Made by a program: the position numbers and the translations under genes
Part shown: positions 9,829-18,826 of the stretch, piece by piece
Layout: the number at the start of each line of letters is the position of its first letter
Numbering within the stretch: position 1 is the first letter of the stretch
Assembly (NCBI RefSeq): GCF_003668635.1
Contig: NZ_RCWH01000001.1
Location: 124,001 to 188,000, forward strand
Origin: Planomicrobium sp. Y74
GTDB lineage: Bacteria; Bacillota; Bacilli; Bacillales_A; Planococcaceae
DNA: 64,000 nucleotides
Direction: 5' to 3'
The notes under the pieces: model-generated
What the model was told of the DNA's origin: nothing
What the model saw: only the letters and a program-made list of their open reading frames with translations
Databases searched by the model: none

Positions 9829-10012
9829 AACGGCCGCTCAGCTCCGACAAGCAAGAGAGGGAACAAATGTAATTTGGGACATCTCTTTGCGACGAAGCTA
9901 GCGCAGCGAGGCAGGAGCAGTAAGTTTTTCACGATTTGGCGAAGCGGCATCTTTCTAGCCGCACAGCCAAAGTGGCTTACGACTCGAGGAGTTGGCCATT
10001 GGAGTCTGGACA
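9829..10012. repeat. Composite repeat unit B2 (type II with embedded hairpin module)
   Basis: Outer arms CGGCC, AGCTCC and the matching GAGGAGTTGGCC enclose two hairpins. The first has a GCAAGAGA/TCTCTTTGC stem followed by the invariant GACGAAGCTAGCG flank (9891-9919). The second is TTTGGC..GCGGC/GCCGC..GCCAAA (about 9934-9970). The unit ends with GGAGTCTGGACA. E4 is the same unit without the first module. Confidence 0.8.
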
Positions 10013-10014
10013 CT

Positions 10015-10100
10015 AAGAAAAGCGACAGCTCCCGTTTAACCCCGACAAGCGCTGGAGGTTTTGGCGGTCATGGCGTTTTTTGCCATGAAAGTCAAAACCG
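10015..10100. repeat. Partial repeat unit B3 with hairpin
   Basis: Begins with the AAGAAAAGCGACAG linker used between units and a CCCCGACAAGCGCTGGAGG left arm, then a hairpin at 10057-10099 (GGTTTTG with CAAAACC, CATGGC with GCCATG). No right arm with the usual ending is seen, so it appears truncated. Confidence 0.6.
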
Positions 10101-10114
10101 AAGACGCAGAAGGA

Positions 10115-10162
10115 TGAAAAAAGAATGGCCCCGGCGGAATCTGCATTCCACCGGAGCCATTC
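10115..10162 (-). terminator. hup terminator
   Basis: GAATGGC..CCGG..GGAAT pairs with ATTCC..CCGG..GCCATTC around CTGC, and the minus strand then runs into six T. A strong rho-independent terminator just after hup. Confidence 0.9.
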
Positions 10163-10180
10163 TATGTACAGCACTGTAGC

Positions 10181-10462
10181 TTATTTCACTGCGTCTTTAA
10201 GCGCTTTACCTGGCTTAAATGCAGGGACTTTGCTAGCAGCGATTTCGATTTCAGCACCAGTCTGTGGGTTACGTCCTTTACGGGCTGCGCGTTCGCGTAC
10301 CTCGAAGTTACCGAAACCGATCAACTGTACTTTATCACCTTTAGTTAATGCACCTTGAATTGCTTCAAAAGCTGCGTCTACTGCTTTAGCTGCATCTTTA
10401 CGAGAAAGCTCAGCTGATTCAGCAACAGAGTTCACTAATTCTGTCTTGTTCATGCTATTCAC
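10181..10462 (-). CDS. hup: HU-family DNA-binding protein
   Basis: Nucleoid protein that bends DNA without sequence preference. At 93 residues it carries the HU signature [21 protein letters not shown], whose beta-arm contacts the minor groove. A strong GAGGAGGTGA ribosome site precedes the ATG, fitting high expression. In B. subtilis spoIVA lies between hbs and yphF; here only about 165 bases separate hup and yphF. Confidence 0.97.
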   Translation of the reverse strand: MNSMNKTELVNSVAESAELSRKDAAKAVDAAFEAIQGALTKGDKVQLIGFGNFEVRERAARKGRNPQTGAEIEIAASKVPAFKPGKALKDAVK

Positions 10463-10583
10463 CTCCTCTCAAAGGGGATGTTTACCATCAATCCTGTAAA
10501 AAGAGTATCACAACGAAAAACGCATAGCAACCACTAATACCGCGGTTTCAGCAGTTTCAGGCCAAATACTGGCAAAATATTCT

Positions 10584-10612
10584 AAAAAGAAGGGTTTTCT
10601 ATCAAAAACCCT
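10584..10612 (-). terminator. yphF terminator
   Basis: AGGGTTTT and AAAACCCT form an eight-base stem around a six-base spacer, followed on the minus strand by TCTTTTT. Confidence 0.75.
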
Positions 10613-10628
10613 GTTAAAACAACATTCT

Positions 10629-11339
10629 TTATTCATTCATAAAAATAGGTTCCCCGTTCTCATCAATGGTGTATGGAAGAGAATATGCAGGTAAAACTGC
10701 ATTATCTTCATACAGTAAAAAACGTATATCCTGCCCTTGTTCCAATTCACCATCATATTCCTGCAGTGCAGAATACAAATCCATGGAATAATCGACATAT
10801 ACTTCTCCACGGCCAGTAATTACCAGAGGAAGGTTTCTTCCGCTGTAAGGACTCACGACAGTCGGTTCTTCATCGAATCCCATCGCTTCGTAACTGAATT
10901 TATAGACATTATCTGCAATAATTTCCGAGATTGGAGCTTGTCCGCCATTTGCGCTTTTTCGGATATTAACAGAACGGATTGCTTCCGCAATGCGCAAATC
11001 CACTAATTTTACAGTTGGATTTTCTTCAACATCCGTCAGGACATATTGAAAGATTCCTCCAGTTTCAAAGGCATTAGTAGGAATTTCTGACATATAGTCA
11101 GGAACGATTTTTGAAAAATCGACCGGATATTTTATGAATTGGTCCACATCCATATCACGGGTTTTAATCGGCAGTAATCCACCGCTCGTATTCCGGTACT
11201 GGTTTACTGCATTCTGCACAGAAATCAATTGATCTTCATAAGGAATCTGATTTTCTGCAAGCTCACTTTCCGGAAACATACATGCACTCAACAGGAATGC
11301 AACGGAAATAAGCAGTAAAAAAAGAAATGTTTTTTTCAT
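10629..11339 (-). CDS. yphF: Putative lipoprotein, YphF family
   Basis: A 236-residue secreted lipoprotein of unknown function. The signal peptide has a hydrophobic stretch ending in LLSAC, with C20 the likely lipidated residue. The ATG at 11339 is chosen because GAGGTG lies just upstream and it places the signal peptide at the N-terminus; a longer reading would add 22 residues. The order gpsA-yphE-yphF-(spoIVA)-hbs is that of B. subtilis, minus spoIVA. Confidence 0.85.
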   Translation of the reverse strand: MKKTFLFLLLISVAFLLSACMFPESELAENQIPYEDQLISVQNAVNQYRNTSGGLLPIKTRDMDVDQFIKYPVDFSKIVPDYMSEIPTNAFETGGIFQYVLTDVEENPTVKLVDLRIAEAIRSVNIRKSANGGQAPISEIIADNVYKFSYEAMGFDEEPTVVSPYSGRNLPLVITGRGEVYVDYSMDLYSALQEYDGELEQGQDIRFLLYEDNAVLPAYSLPYTIDENGEPIFMNE

Positions 11340-11349
11340 ATTTTTCACC

Positions 11350-11553
11350 TCATGCGCCGCCGGTTGGTCCGCTGAATACCGTGAAAACCATGATAAAGAA
11401 TCCAAGTATCAGCAGTATATATGCAACTAGGGCAAAAATAAATTTAATGATGCCATTTTTTAATTTGTATCTGCTTAAGTAAATCAATCCCATTGAGATA
11501 ATTAAAAAAGCAATACCGGCAAATGATACCCACATTTTGTCCAATGAACTCAT
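11350..11553 (-). CDS. yphE: Small membrane protein, DUF2768 / YphE family
   Basis: A 67-residue protein with two membrane segments (about 8-25 and 37-58) and a short glycine-rich tail. The ATG at 11553 follows AGAGGCGG and gives the expected small-protein length. It lies 10 bases before yphF, so the two are probably cotranscribed. Position beside gpsA and similarity remembered from the YphE family support the name; its function is unknown. Confidence 0.8.
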   Translation of the reverse strand: MSSLDKMWVSFAGIAFLIISMGLIYLSRYKLKNGIIKFIFALVAYILLILGFFIMVFTVFSGPTGGA

Positions 11554-11658
11554 AAACAGCCGCCTCTCGTACAGTTTCAGTCCATAGTATAGCATAAGAC
11601 AGGCCTTGTTGCCCGTAGAGAATTTGACGGTCACAAGACATTTTGCCGCTTTGTGAGC

Positions 11659-11694
11659 AAAAAAAGAAGCGACGCATTTGCGCCACTTCTTTTA
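11659..11694 (-). terminator. gpsA terminator
   Basis: AAGAAG..GCG and CGC..CTTCTT pair around ATTTG; the minus strand continues with seven T. It ends the der-gpsA transcript before yphE. Confidence 0.8.
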
Positions 11695-11702
11695 TACGGA
11701 TT

Positions 11703-12722
11703 TTAAAGCAAGTCAATTAAATCTTCCATTTCATTTTTCTTCATTCTGCCCATTAAATGCCCTACGGCTTCATCGGTTGGAACATTTTCGAACAGCACAC
11801 TGTAAAGAGCTTCGGTAATCGGCATAGGCACTTCATATGTTTTCGCCATTTGATGCGCAGCCTTTGTTGTGCGAATTCCTTCGACTACCATTCCCATTTC
11901 TGCCAGGACTTCCTCCAGGGATTTTCCTTTGCCAAGCATATTGCCTGCCCGCCAATTCCTTGAATGCTGGCTTGTGCAAGTTACAATCAGATCTCCGACT
12001 CCAGTCAATCCGGAGAACGTTAGTGGAGTTGCCCCCATTTTCACTCCAAGACGAGCAATTTCTGCGAGTCCCCGAGTCATAATCGCTGCTTTGGCATTAT
12101 CACCAAGACCAAGCCCGTCGGTGATGCCTACGGCCAAGGCGATGATATTTTTCAATGCCCCGCCAATTTCCACTCCGATGACATCCGTATTCGTATAAAC
12201 ACGGAAATAATGGTTCATAAACATATCCTGTACCCGTTCAGCGGAATGTGTATTTTCACATGCCGCTGTCACCGTTGTTGGATGTTCCAAAACCACTTCT
12301 TCGGCATGGCTTGGACCGGATAAGACAACCAGATCCTCAATCCATTTTTCCGGTATCTCTTCACGGATAAGTTCACTGACCCGCTTTTGGCTATCCGGTT
12401 CTATGCCTTTTGAAACATGGACAAACAGTGCAGGCTTTTCAAGCAAAGCTGCAATTTCTGCTGTAACGTCGCGCATTGCTTTTGTCGGAACCGCCAGAAC
12501 GTGAACATCAGCATGCCGGACAGCTTCTTCCATACTGCTGGTCGCTTTCAGGCTTTCAGGCAGCTTTATGCTTTTCAAGTAACGTTCATTTGAATGCCGG
12601 TTAATTTCTTCTGCCTGTTCTGCACGGTGTGACCATAACAAAATATCATGGCCGTTTTGTGCAAGAACATAACCGAGAGCAGTTCCCCAGCTCCCAGCTC
12701 CGTATACGGTAATTTTCTCCAT
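11703..12722 (-). CDS. gpsA: NAD(P)-dependent glycerol-3-phosphate dehydrogenase
   Basis: Reduces dihydroxyacetone phosphate to sn-glycerol-3-phosphate, the backbone for phospholipids. The nucleotide site GAGSWGTALG is at 7-16, and the catalytic-lysine region GGALKNIIALA lies near 190; 339 residues is family length. It follows der by 24 bases, as in B. subtilis. Its product feeds acyltransferases such as the plsC gene at 16425-17012. Confidence 0.97.
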   Translation of the reverse strand: MEKITVYGAGSWGTALGYVLAQNGHDILLWSHRAEQAEEINRHSNERYLKSIKLPESLKATSSMEEAVRHADVHVLAVPTKAMRDVTAEIAALLEKPALFVHVSKGIEPDSQKRVSELIREEIPEKWIEDLVVLSGPSHAEEVVLEHPTTVTAACENTHSAERVQDMFMNHYFRVYTNTDVIGVEIGGALKNIIALAVGITDGLGLGDNAKAAIMTRGLAEIARLGVKMGATPLTFSGLTGVGDLIVTCTSQHSRNWRAGNMLGKGKSLEEVLAEMGMVVEGIRTTKAAHQMAKTYEVPMPITEALYSVLFENVPTDEAVGHLMGRMKKNEMEDLIDLL

Positions 12723-12746
12723 ATCTAACTAACCACCTTTATCCTA

Positions 12747-14057
12747 TTAAGTGCGGGCACGGGTAATAAGACGGAGGGGTGTACCTTCGAAATCGAAACT
12801 TTCCCGTATCCTGTTCTGAAGAAATCTAATATAACTGAAATGCATCAATTCCGGTTCATTGACAAAGACAACAAAAGTAGGCGGCTGGACTGCCACTTGC
12901 GTCACGTAATACAAACGCAGTCTTTGCCCTTTGTCTGATGGCGCCGGATTCATCGCCACTGCATCAGCAATAACTTCGTTCAGAATGCTGGATTGAATGC
13001 GGCGTGAATGGTTTTCATTCACTTTATTGATGGTTTCAAGAATGCTGTGCACACGCTTGCCGCTTATAGCTGATACAAACATAATTGGCGCATAATCAAG
13101 GAATAGGAAATGTTCCCGGATTTTCCGTGTCATGACATTCATCGTTTTTTCGTCTTTTTCAATGGCATCCCATTTGTTCACAACTATGATTACAGCTTTC
13201 CCTGCTTCATGGGCATACCCTGCAATCTTTTTATCCTGTTCCTGAATACCTTCTTCAGCATTCAGAACCACCAGAACAACATCTGAGCGTTCAATGGCTC
13301 GTAAAGCACGGAGTACACTGTATTTTTCAGTAGTCTCATATACCTTGCCCTTTTTGCGCATACCAGCTGTATCAATGATTACATACGGTTGATCTTCATA
13401 TTCATATTGTGTATCCACAGCATCTCTCGTTGTACCCGCCACTTCACTGACAATTACACGCTCTTCCCCAAGGAAAGAATTGACCAGAGATGATTTACCG
13501 ACATTCGGACGTCCGATTAAAGAAAACTTAATAACGTCATCAGGATAATCTCCTTCATCTTCTTTCGGGAAATGCTTGGCAACTTCATCCAATAAATCTC
13601 CAAGACCAAGACCGTGAGACCCTGAAATTGCGAAAGGCTCTCCCATACCCAATGTATAGAAATCATATATCATCGTTTTCATATCAGGGTTATCGATTTT
13701 ATTGACTGCCAAAATGACAGGTTTTTTCGCCCGGAAGAGGATTTTTGCAACTTGCTCGTCCTGAACAGTTACTCCGTCCCTGCCATTGACAAGAAAAATG
13801 ATGACGTCGGCTTCGTCCATGGCAATCTCTGCCTGCTGTCGAATTTGTTCCAGAAACGGTTCGTCCCTCAGGTCGATTCCGCCTGTATCGATTATATTGA
13901 ATTCATGTGTCAGCCAATCTGCAGAACTGTAAATACGATCACGCGTCACTCCTGGAATATCTTCCACGATTGAAACACGTTCTCCCACTATACGATTAAA
14001 AATCGTAGACTTACCTACGTTCGGCCGGCCGACTATTGCTACTACCGGTTTTGACAT
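12747..14057 (-). CDS. der: Ribosome-assembly GTPase Der (EngA)
   Basis: Essential GTPase with two tandem G domains, needed to build the 50S subunit. The first P-loop GRPNVGKS is at 10-17, with DTGG and NKID after it; the second GRPNVGKS is near 183, with DTAG and NKWD; a KH-like C-terminal domain follows. The 436 residues match the family. Probably cotranscribed with gpsA. Confidence 0.98.
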   Translation of the reverse strand: MSKPVVAIVGRPNVGKSTIFNRIVGERVSIVEDIPGVTRDRIYSSADWLTHEFNIIDTGGIDLRDEPFLEQIRQQAEIAMDEADVIIFLVNGRDGVTVQDEQVAKILFRAKKPVILAVNKIDNPDMKTMIYDFYTLGMGEPFAISGSHGLGLGDLLDEVAKHFPKEDEGDYPDDVIKFSLIGRPNVGKSSLVNSFLGEERVIVSEVAGTTRDAVDTQYEYEDQPYVIIDTAGMRKKGKVYETTEKYSVLRALRAIERSDVVLVVLNAEEGIQEQDKKIAGYAHEAGKAVIIVVNKWDAIEKDEKTMNVMTRKIREHFLFLDYAPIMFVSAISGKRVHSILETINKVNENHSRRIQSSILNEVIADAVAMNPAPSDKGQRLRLYYVTQVAVQPPTFVVFVNEPELMHFSYIRFLQNRIRESFDFEGTPLRLITRART

Positions 14058-14098
14058 AATAATTTCATCCTTCCACTTCTAATATACCTATTATACAC

Positions 14099-14137
14099 GA
14101 AAAAGAGGATGGCATCCTGTAAATGTCCATCCTCTCT
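14099..14137 (-). terminator. fni terminator
   Basis: AGAGGATGG pairs perfectly with CCATCCTCT (nine bases); the minus strand follows with TTTTTC. It ends the transcript before der. Confidence 0.85.
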
Positions 14138-14150
14138 GAAGGTGCAATAT

Positions 14151-15206
14151 TCAGTTTTTCACAGGATGGGCAAAAGCAGCCGGATCAAAGCCCCGAGCAA
14201 GAAGGTAATTTGCTAAATTCCCCGTAATGATAGCCGGGGAATCCTGAATATCCCTAATTGTACTCGCCCCAAGTGCCGTCATCATCATTGCAAGATCCTC
14301 ATGCAGTTCAAAGACGCTTTCAATCAGCTTCAACTCGCCTTCATCAATCGCCAGTTTCAAAAACGACCCTGCAAGACCGGCTGCATCTGCGCCAAGTAAA
14401 AATGACTTGATCATATCCTGGGCATTTTTGATGCCGCCTGAAGCCAAAACGGTCCCATCGAAAGCTCGTTTGACTTCAATAATGGCAGCGGCGGTCGGAA
14501 TGCCCCAATCCTGAAAATAATCCAGCTTTTTCGCACGACGCTCATTTTCAATTTTAGCGAAATTTGTGCCGCCATAGCCGCTCACATCTATAGCTGCTAC
14601 CTTTGTGCCAGCCAATTTCATGGCGGTTTCATATGAGATGCCGAATCCAGTTTCCTTAACAATCACAGGTACATGAAGAGATTCTGATATATGCTGAATT
14701 CTTTCCAAAGCCCCTTTAAAGTCACGGTCACCTTCCGGCATCGTCAGCTCCTGTACCACATTCAAATGAATTTGCAGCGCATCTGCTTCAATAATCTCCA
14801 CGGCTTCCTTAGCTTGTTCAAGGCTTGCTTCGCTTCCGAGATTCGAGAATATGATGCCGTTCGGGTTCTCTTTTCGAACCACTTTGAATGACGCTCTTTC
14901 TGAAGGATCCTTAATGGCTGACATCTGTGATCCCACTGCCATGGCCATTCCGGTTTCTTTTGCCGCACGGGCAAGCATTCCATTCAGTTTTTCTGTCTGA
15001 TCTCCGCCGCCGCCTGTCATAGCATTAATAAAAACAGGTGATTTTAAGTTCAAATCACCTGTTTTTGGGCGCAAATCAATATCATCTACTCCAAGACCGG
15101 GCAATGCCTGATGGACAAAACGAATGTCTTCAAACATTGTTCCGGATCCCTGGCCGGTAGTCAAAGCATAATTGATATGATCCATCTTACGTTGTGCTCT
15201 CGACAT
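14151..15206 (-). CDS. fni: Type 2 isopentenyl-diphosphate isomerase
   Basis: FMN- and NADPH-dependent enzyme converting isopentenyl to dimethylallyl diphosphate. Motifs include the N-terminal R-K-DHI start, NAMTGGG near 62, the DVSGYGGTNF loop and the FMN-phosphate site ASGGIKN. Length 351 is typical. Its ATG directly abuts the TAA of the S1-domain gene (TAAATG), so the two are coupled. It supplies prenyl precursors for the hepS/hepT reaction encoded a few kb away. Confidence 0.96.
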   Translation of the reverse strand: MSRAQRKMDHINYALTTGQGSGTMFEDIRFVHQALPGLGVDDIDLRPKTGDLNLKSPVFINAMTGGGGDQTEKLNGMLARAAKETGMAMAVGSQMSAIKDPSERASFKVVRKENPNGIIFSNLGSEASLEQAKEAVEIIEADALQIHLNVVQELTMPEGDRDFKGALERIQHISESLHVPVIVKETGFGISYETAMKLAGTKVAAIDVSGYGGTNFAKIENERRAKKLDYFQDWGIPTAAAIIEVKRAFDGTVLASGGIKNAQDMIKSFLLGADAAGLAGSFLKLAIDEGELKLIESVFELHEDLAMMMTALGASTIRDIQDSPAIITGNLANYLLARGFDPAAFAHPVKN

Positions 15207-16352
15207 TTACTCGGATTTAAATCCTTTCAATTTATCGCCAATAACATCACTGATGGAGAAGCCGCTGGATTCTTCCGGCATATCGTAATCAGAAAAATCC
15301 TGTTCGCTTTCTTTTTCCTGAAGTTCTTTGATGCTTAATGACAGGCGTTTATCTTCTTTATTCACGTCAAGAACTTTCACTTGAACTTCGTCACCTTCAC
15401 TGATCACTTCGTTAGGTGTCGCAATGTGTTTATGGGCAATCTGCGAAATATGCACAAGGCCTTCTACCCCTGGCAGCACTTCAACAAACGCACCATAACT
15501 TACAAGGCGTTTCACTTTTCCTGTATGAACAGAGCCTTTAGGTGCTTTCTCTTCGATAGAATCCCAAGGTCCAGGTAAAGTATCTTTGATGGAAAGCGAA
15601 ATGCGTTCAGCGTCACGGTCTACTGAAAGGACTTTGACTTTCACTTCCTGCCCTTCTGTCACTGCATCCGACACCTGGTCGATATGCTCATGGGAAAGCT
15701 GGGAAATATGGACAAGGCCGTCCACTCCACCAATATCAACGAACGCGCCGAAAGAGGCAATTCGCTGTACTTTTCCTTCAATGACATCGCCAGGGTGGAT
15801 ATTTTCCATCACTTCCACTTTGTGTGACTCTTTTTCTTTCTCCACCACTGCGCGATGGGAGAGAATCAGACGATTATTTTCTTTTTCCATTTCAACTATT
15901 CTAAAAGTCATTACTCTGCCTTTATAATCTTCGAATGATTCCACAAAATAATCTTCCACAAGCGAAGCCGGAACAAATCCGCGGACTCCAAGGTCAACCA
16001 CAAGGCCGCCTTTCACCACATCTTTTACTTCCGCTTCGATAATTTCACCGGAATTGAATTTTTCTTCTAATTTATCCCATGCTTGTTCGGCATCCACTTT
16101 TCGTTTGGATAAAACAAAGTTCTCGTCTTCCACTTTGGTAATCACCAGATCAAGTATATCCCCAACTTGAACTGAATCTGATGCTTTTTCAATATGGAGG
16201 CTTGATAACTCACTGATTGGAATAACCCCATCAAATGGAGCACCTTCGATTGTAACTGTTACTGCTTTCTCTTCGATTTTAGCAACTGTACCTTTTACGT
16301 GATCTCCAATTTGTAACTCACTGTTTTCCATCATGTTCATTTCCTCAGACAT
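15207..16352 (-). CDS. rpsA: S1-domain RNA-binding protein (RpsA-like, YpfD)
   Basis: Firmicute homologue of ribosomal protein S1 with four S1 repeats in 381 residues, starting near 17, 100, 185 and 270 (for example [14 protein letters not shown] and [14 protein letters not shown]). It lacks the two N-terminal ribosome-binding repeats of the six-repeat enterobacterial protein, as is usual in this group. GGAGGG precedes the ATG. It lies between plsC and fni; order cmk-plsC-rpsA-fni resembles B. subtilis. Confidence 0.93.
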   Translation of the reverse strand: MSEEMNMMENSELQIGDHVKGTVAKIEEKAVTVTIEGAPFDGVIPISELSSLHIEKASDSVQVGDILDLVITKVEDENFVLSKRKVDAEQAWDKLEEKFNSGEIIEAEVKDVVKGGLVVDLGVRGFVPASLVEDYFVESFEDYKGRVMTFRIVEMEKENNRLILSHRAVVEKEKESHKVEVMENIHPGDVIEGKVQRIASFGAFVDIGGVDGLVHISQLSHEHIDQVSDAVTEGQEVKVKVLSVDRDAERISLSIKDTLPGPWDSIEEKAPKGSVHTGKVKRLVSYGAFVEVLPGVEGLVHISQIAHKHIATPNEVISEGDEVQVKVLDVNKEDKRLSLSIKELQEKESEQDFSDYDMPEESSGFSISDVIGDKLKGFKSE

Positions 16353-16424
16353 AAGTAGCCCTCCTTCACAAACTATCCAACTTCTATTTTATTCGAATTC
16401 TCTAATAAAAACAAAAATTATCCC

Positions 16425-17012
16425 TTATTTTTCCGAGTTTTCGTCAAGAAGCTTCTGGATGCTCGCCATGATTACCGCTGTCACTTCTTCTACAGAGGCT
16501 TTGCGTTCACGGTATGGCTCCATAAGGACGGGCTCACCATAGACCACTTTCACTTTACGAAACGGTTTATACGGTCCGATTATCGCACAAGGCATCACGT
16601 CTGCATTGCCCCTTAAAGCGAAAAACCCTGCACCGCTCAATCCTTTTTTCAAGACTCCATCGGTAGATCGTGTTCCTTCAGGAAACAATCCGACTACTTC
16701 GCCATTTTTCAATAGTTTTAACGCACTGCGCAAAGCTTCCCTGTCGCTCATCCCGCGTTTCACTGGAAATGCGTTGACCTGAGGAAGGATACGCCCAAGA
16801 ATCGGCACTTTAAATAACTCTTCCTTCGCCATGAAATGGACAGTGCGGGGGGACGTCATTCCGACAACTGGCGGATCCAGGGCATGAATATGGTTAGCGC
16901 ACAGTAAAATGCCTCCCTGATCCGGAAATTTCTCTGTGCCTGTCACTTCAAAACGATAAAGTGGGGTTAAAGCAGTTTTGACCAATGCTTTGCCGAAAGT
17001 ATATAAATTCAC
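16425..17012 (-). CDS. plsC: 1-acyl-sn-glycerol-3-phosphate acyltransferase
   Basis: Membrane-associated acyltransferase making phosphatidate. The catalytic HX4D box is seen as NHIHALDP near residue 40, and the substrate-binding FPEGTRS near 115; 195 residues is normal for this family. The ATG falls one base after the cmk stop, so they form one unit. Context with gpsA and cmk fits phospholipid and nucleotide housekeeping. Confidence 0.93.
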   Translation of the reverse strand: MNLYTFGKALVKTALTPLYRFEVTGTEKFPDQGGILLCANHIHALDPPVVGMTSPRTVHFMAKEELFKVPILGRILPQVNAFPVKRGMSDREALRSALKLLKNGEVVGLFPEGTRSTDGVLKKGLSGAGFFALRGNADVMPCAIIGPYKPFRKVKVVYGEPVLMEPYRERKASVEEVTAVIMASIQKLLDENSEK

Positions 17013-17013
17013 A

Positions 17014-17688
17014 TCAGTTCAACCTTTCTTCCGCTAATTTTAAAATCTCGGATGCAGCTTCATCGATTGTTAATTTCGTTGTATCAAGATATAACGCATC
17101 CTGAGCCTGGCGAAGCGGGGAAACTTCCCGTTCACTGTCCATCTTGTCCCGTGCCGCAATTTCCTTTTGAAGATCATCTAGAGGCGTATCGATCCCTCTT
17201 TTGTTATTTTCCTCATATCGCCGGCGGGCGCGTTCTTCAACCGTTGCAGACATGAAAACTTTAAGTTCGGCATTCGGCAATACCTGTGTGCCGATGTCCC
17301 GCCCATCCATTACTACACCTCTGCCGGAAGCCAGAATCTGCTGTAATTTCACCATTTGTTTCCGCACAGATTCATGGGATGCCATCTGAGAGACGGAATT
17401 CGTTACATTCTGTGACCGGATATCTTCAGTAACATCTTTACCGTCCAAAAAGACCAACTGCCCCTCTTCGGAAGGTTGCAGGTCAATCCGAGTATCAGTC
17501 AGCAAGCGGCCTGCCTCTTCCCCATCTTTCAGATTAATGCCTTCTCTGATAGCTTTTAAAGTAATTGCCCGATACATTGCACCTGTATCGATATAAACAT
17601 AACCTAATTTTTCTGCTACTATTTTCGCAATTGTGCTCTTGCCTGCAGCCGCAGGACCATCGAGCGCTATTTGAATGGATTTCGTCAA
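17014..17688 (-). CDS. cmk: Cytidylate kinase
   Basis: Phosphorylates CMP and dCMP. The P-loop GPAAAGKST is at 11-19, then YIDTGAMYRAIT, and the substrate site MDGRDIGTQVLP near 150. The start is set at TTG (17688) because GAGGTGA lies just upstream at proper spacing and 224 residues fits the family; the upstream ATG (17715) would add nine unrelated residues and has no clear ribosome site. Repeat locus C lies upstream, where B. subtilis has sleB-ypeB. Confidence 0.95.
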   Translation of the reverse strand: MTKSIQIALDGPAAAGKSTIAKIVAEKLGYVYIDTGAMYRAITLKAIREGINLKDGEEAGRLLTDTRIDLQPSEEGQLVFLDGKDVTEDIRSQNVTNSVSQMASHESVRKQMVKLQQILASGRGVVMDGRDIGTQVLPNAELKVFMSATVEERARRRYEENNKRGIDTPLDDLQKEIAARDKMDSEREVSPLRQAQDALYLDTTKLTIDEAASEILKLAEERLN

Positions 17689-17734
17689 AAAAGTCACCTC
17701 ATCGTATGTATTCAAGTTATTTTAACACAAGAAA

Positions 17735-17848
17735 AGCGGAAGCGCCCGCTTAGCTCTGAAAGGCATAAGACAGAACAGCGAAGTGGCGATTAGCCACGCA
17801 GTTGGGCTGGCTTATGACCCGAAGAGCTGGGCCGCTGGAGTATAGACA
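17735..17848. repeat. Palindromic repeat unit C1 (type I)
   Basis: Arms AGCG/CGCT, AGCTCT/AGAGCT, GG/CC, TAAG/CTTA and inner GTGGC/GCCAC around GATTA. The inner pair replaces GCGGC/GCCGC of B1 with compensating changes on both sides. Ends with GGAGTATAGACA, a slightly diverged form of the usual ending. Confidence 0.85.
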
Positions 17849-17852
17849 ATGA

Positions 17853-17973
17853 AAAGCGACAGCGAAGAGATGGGCCAGGTTTTATGGGCCAATCTCTTTG
17901 CGACGAAGCAGCGAAGCGATGCAGGAGCATTTTTTGACTTATGACTCGAGAACCTGGTCACTCGAGTCCGGAC
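17853..17973. repeat. Repeat unit C2: hairpin module with invariant flank and unit end
   Basis: A GCGAAGAGAT/ATCTCTTTGC stem (one G-U) is followed by CGACGAAGCAGCG and CGATGCAGGAGCA (17901-17929), the invariant flank. After it, TTATGACTCGAG to GTCCGGACA (about 17940-17973) resembles the right arm of a type II unit. Confidence 0.75.
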
Positions 17974-18020
17974 AATAGAAAAGCGACAGCGCCAGAAGGA
18001 TAAGACGTTTTCACTCCAAA

Positions 18021-18045
18021 GAAAAAGCCTGGAACCTCCAGGCTT
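18021..18045 (-). terminator. prsW terminator
   Basis: AAGCCTGG and CCAGGCTT form an eight-base stem around AACCT, followed on the minus strand by TTTTTC. Confidence 0.88.
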
Positions 18046-18062
18046 AAAGTTAATCCGGGGAT

Positions 18063-18743
18063 TCAAGGCATTTTGGAATTCTGCTGATGATAGTGGCTTA
18101 ATGACATTAAGTGGGCCTGCTTTACTTTCCGAAGACCGAACCACCATAAAAACAGCATAAACGGTGCGGCTCCCGCCAATAGATTATTGTTGAAGCTAAG
18201 GCTCGAATTGTAAAGGAGATGCAGCATGAACGGCGTGAATAAAGCCAGGAACAGCCATTTGTGCTCGACTCCATCTTGTGAAAACTTGGCTTTCCCAAAA
18301 TAATAACCCATGACTACACCAAACAAAGCGTGGCTGGATACCGGAAGCAATGCCCTGATAAAGGCAATATCTGTACCGAATTCAAGAAGATACAAAATAT
18401 TTTCCACTGTTGCGAATCCCAGCGAAACACTCGCGCCATATAAAATTCCGTCATACGGATCTTCAAAATCCACATGCCTGAAAATGGCAATCAGCAAAAC
18501 CAGCCATTTAAAAAATTCTTCTATTAAACTGGGAAACAGGATATTGGTCGCCAGCAGATTGTTAAACACCTGTTCTTCTTTAAAGACATATTGCAAAAAC
18601 AAGATTGGGAATGTCAATACAGCTCCGTAAACGAAACTTTGAAACAGCAACTTGGAAGGCTCCTGTGAAAACTGGTCCCGCAAATAGAAATAACTGAATA
18701 ATGCCAGGCTAGGAGCTATCGCTACAGTTAATAAAATAATCAT
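18063..18743 (-). CDS. prsW: PrsW-type intramembrane protease
   Basis: Multi-pass membrane protein of 226 residues. In B. subtilis PrsW makes the first cut in the anti-sigma factor RsiW. Family motifs are present: the glutamate pair in SLIEEFFKWL (E75-E76), HALFGVVMGYYFG near 138, and HLLYNSS near 180. No sigW-rsiW pair lies in the window, though sigX-rsiX does. In B. subtilis sleB and ypeB follow this gene; here a terminator and repeat follow. Confidence 0.93.
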   Translation of the reverse strand: MIILLTVAIAPSLALFSYFYLRDQFSQEPSKLLFQSFVYGAVLTFPILFLQYVFKEEQVFNNLLATNILFPSLIEEFFKWLVLLIAIFRHVDFEDPYDGILYGASVSLGFATVENILYLLEFGTDIAFIRALLPVSSHALFGVVMGYYFGKAKFSQDGVEHKWLFLALFTPFMLHLLYNSSLSFNNNLLAGAAPFMLFLWWFGLRKVKQAHLMSLSHYHQQNSKMP

Positions 18744-18826
18744 CGTGATGCTCCTTTGCTCATAGTAATTTCAGTATATCACGATATATTGGGAATTTTT
18801 AGCCAGTTTTTGAAATCGAAGCAGTT

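Larger units (their letters stand above)
9477..10180. other. Intergenic region between hup and folE
   Basis: About 700 bases without a gene. It holds the AT-rich folE upstream region, a 12-base direct repeat (ATCTTAGCATAA at 9637-9648 and 9651-9662), repeat units B1-B3 (9705-10100) and the hup terminator. Confidence 0.8.
17689..18062. other. Intergenic region between cmk and prsW
   Basis: No gene. It is almost filled by repeat locus C (17735-17973), followed by linker remnants and the prsW terminator. The cmk promoter would have to lie in 17689-17735 or inside the repeat. Confidence 0.75.

Noticed and set aside
9768-10179. Open frames across repeat locus B on both strands
   Set aside because: They lie wholly within palindromic repeats, similar frames recur at loci C and E, and none has a ribosome site or known motif.
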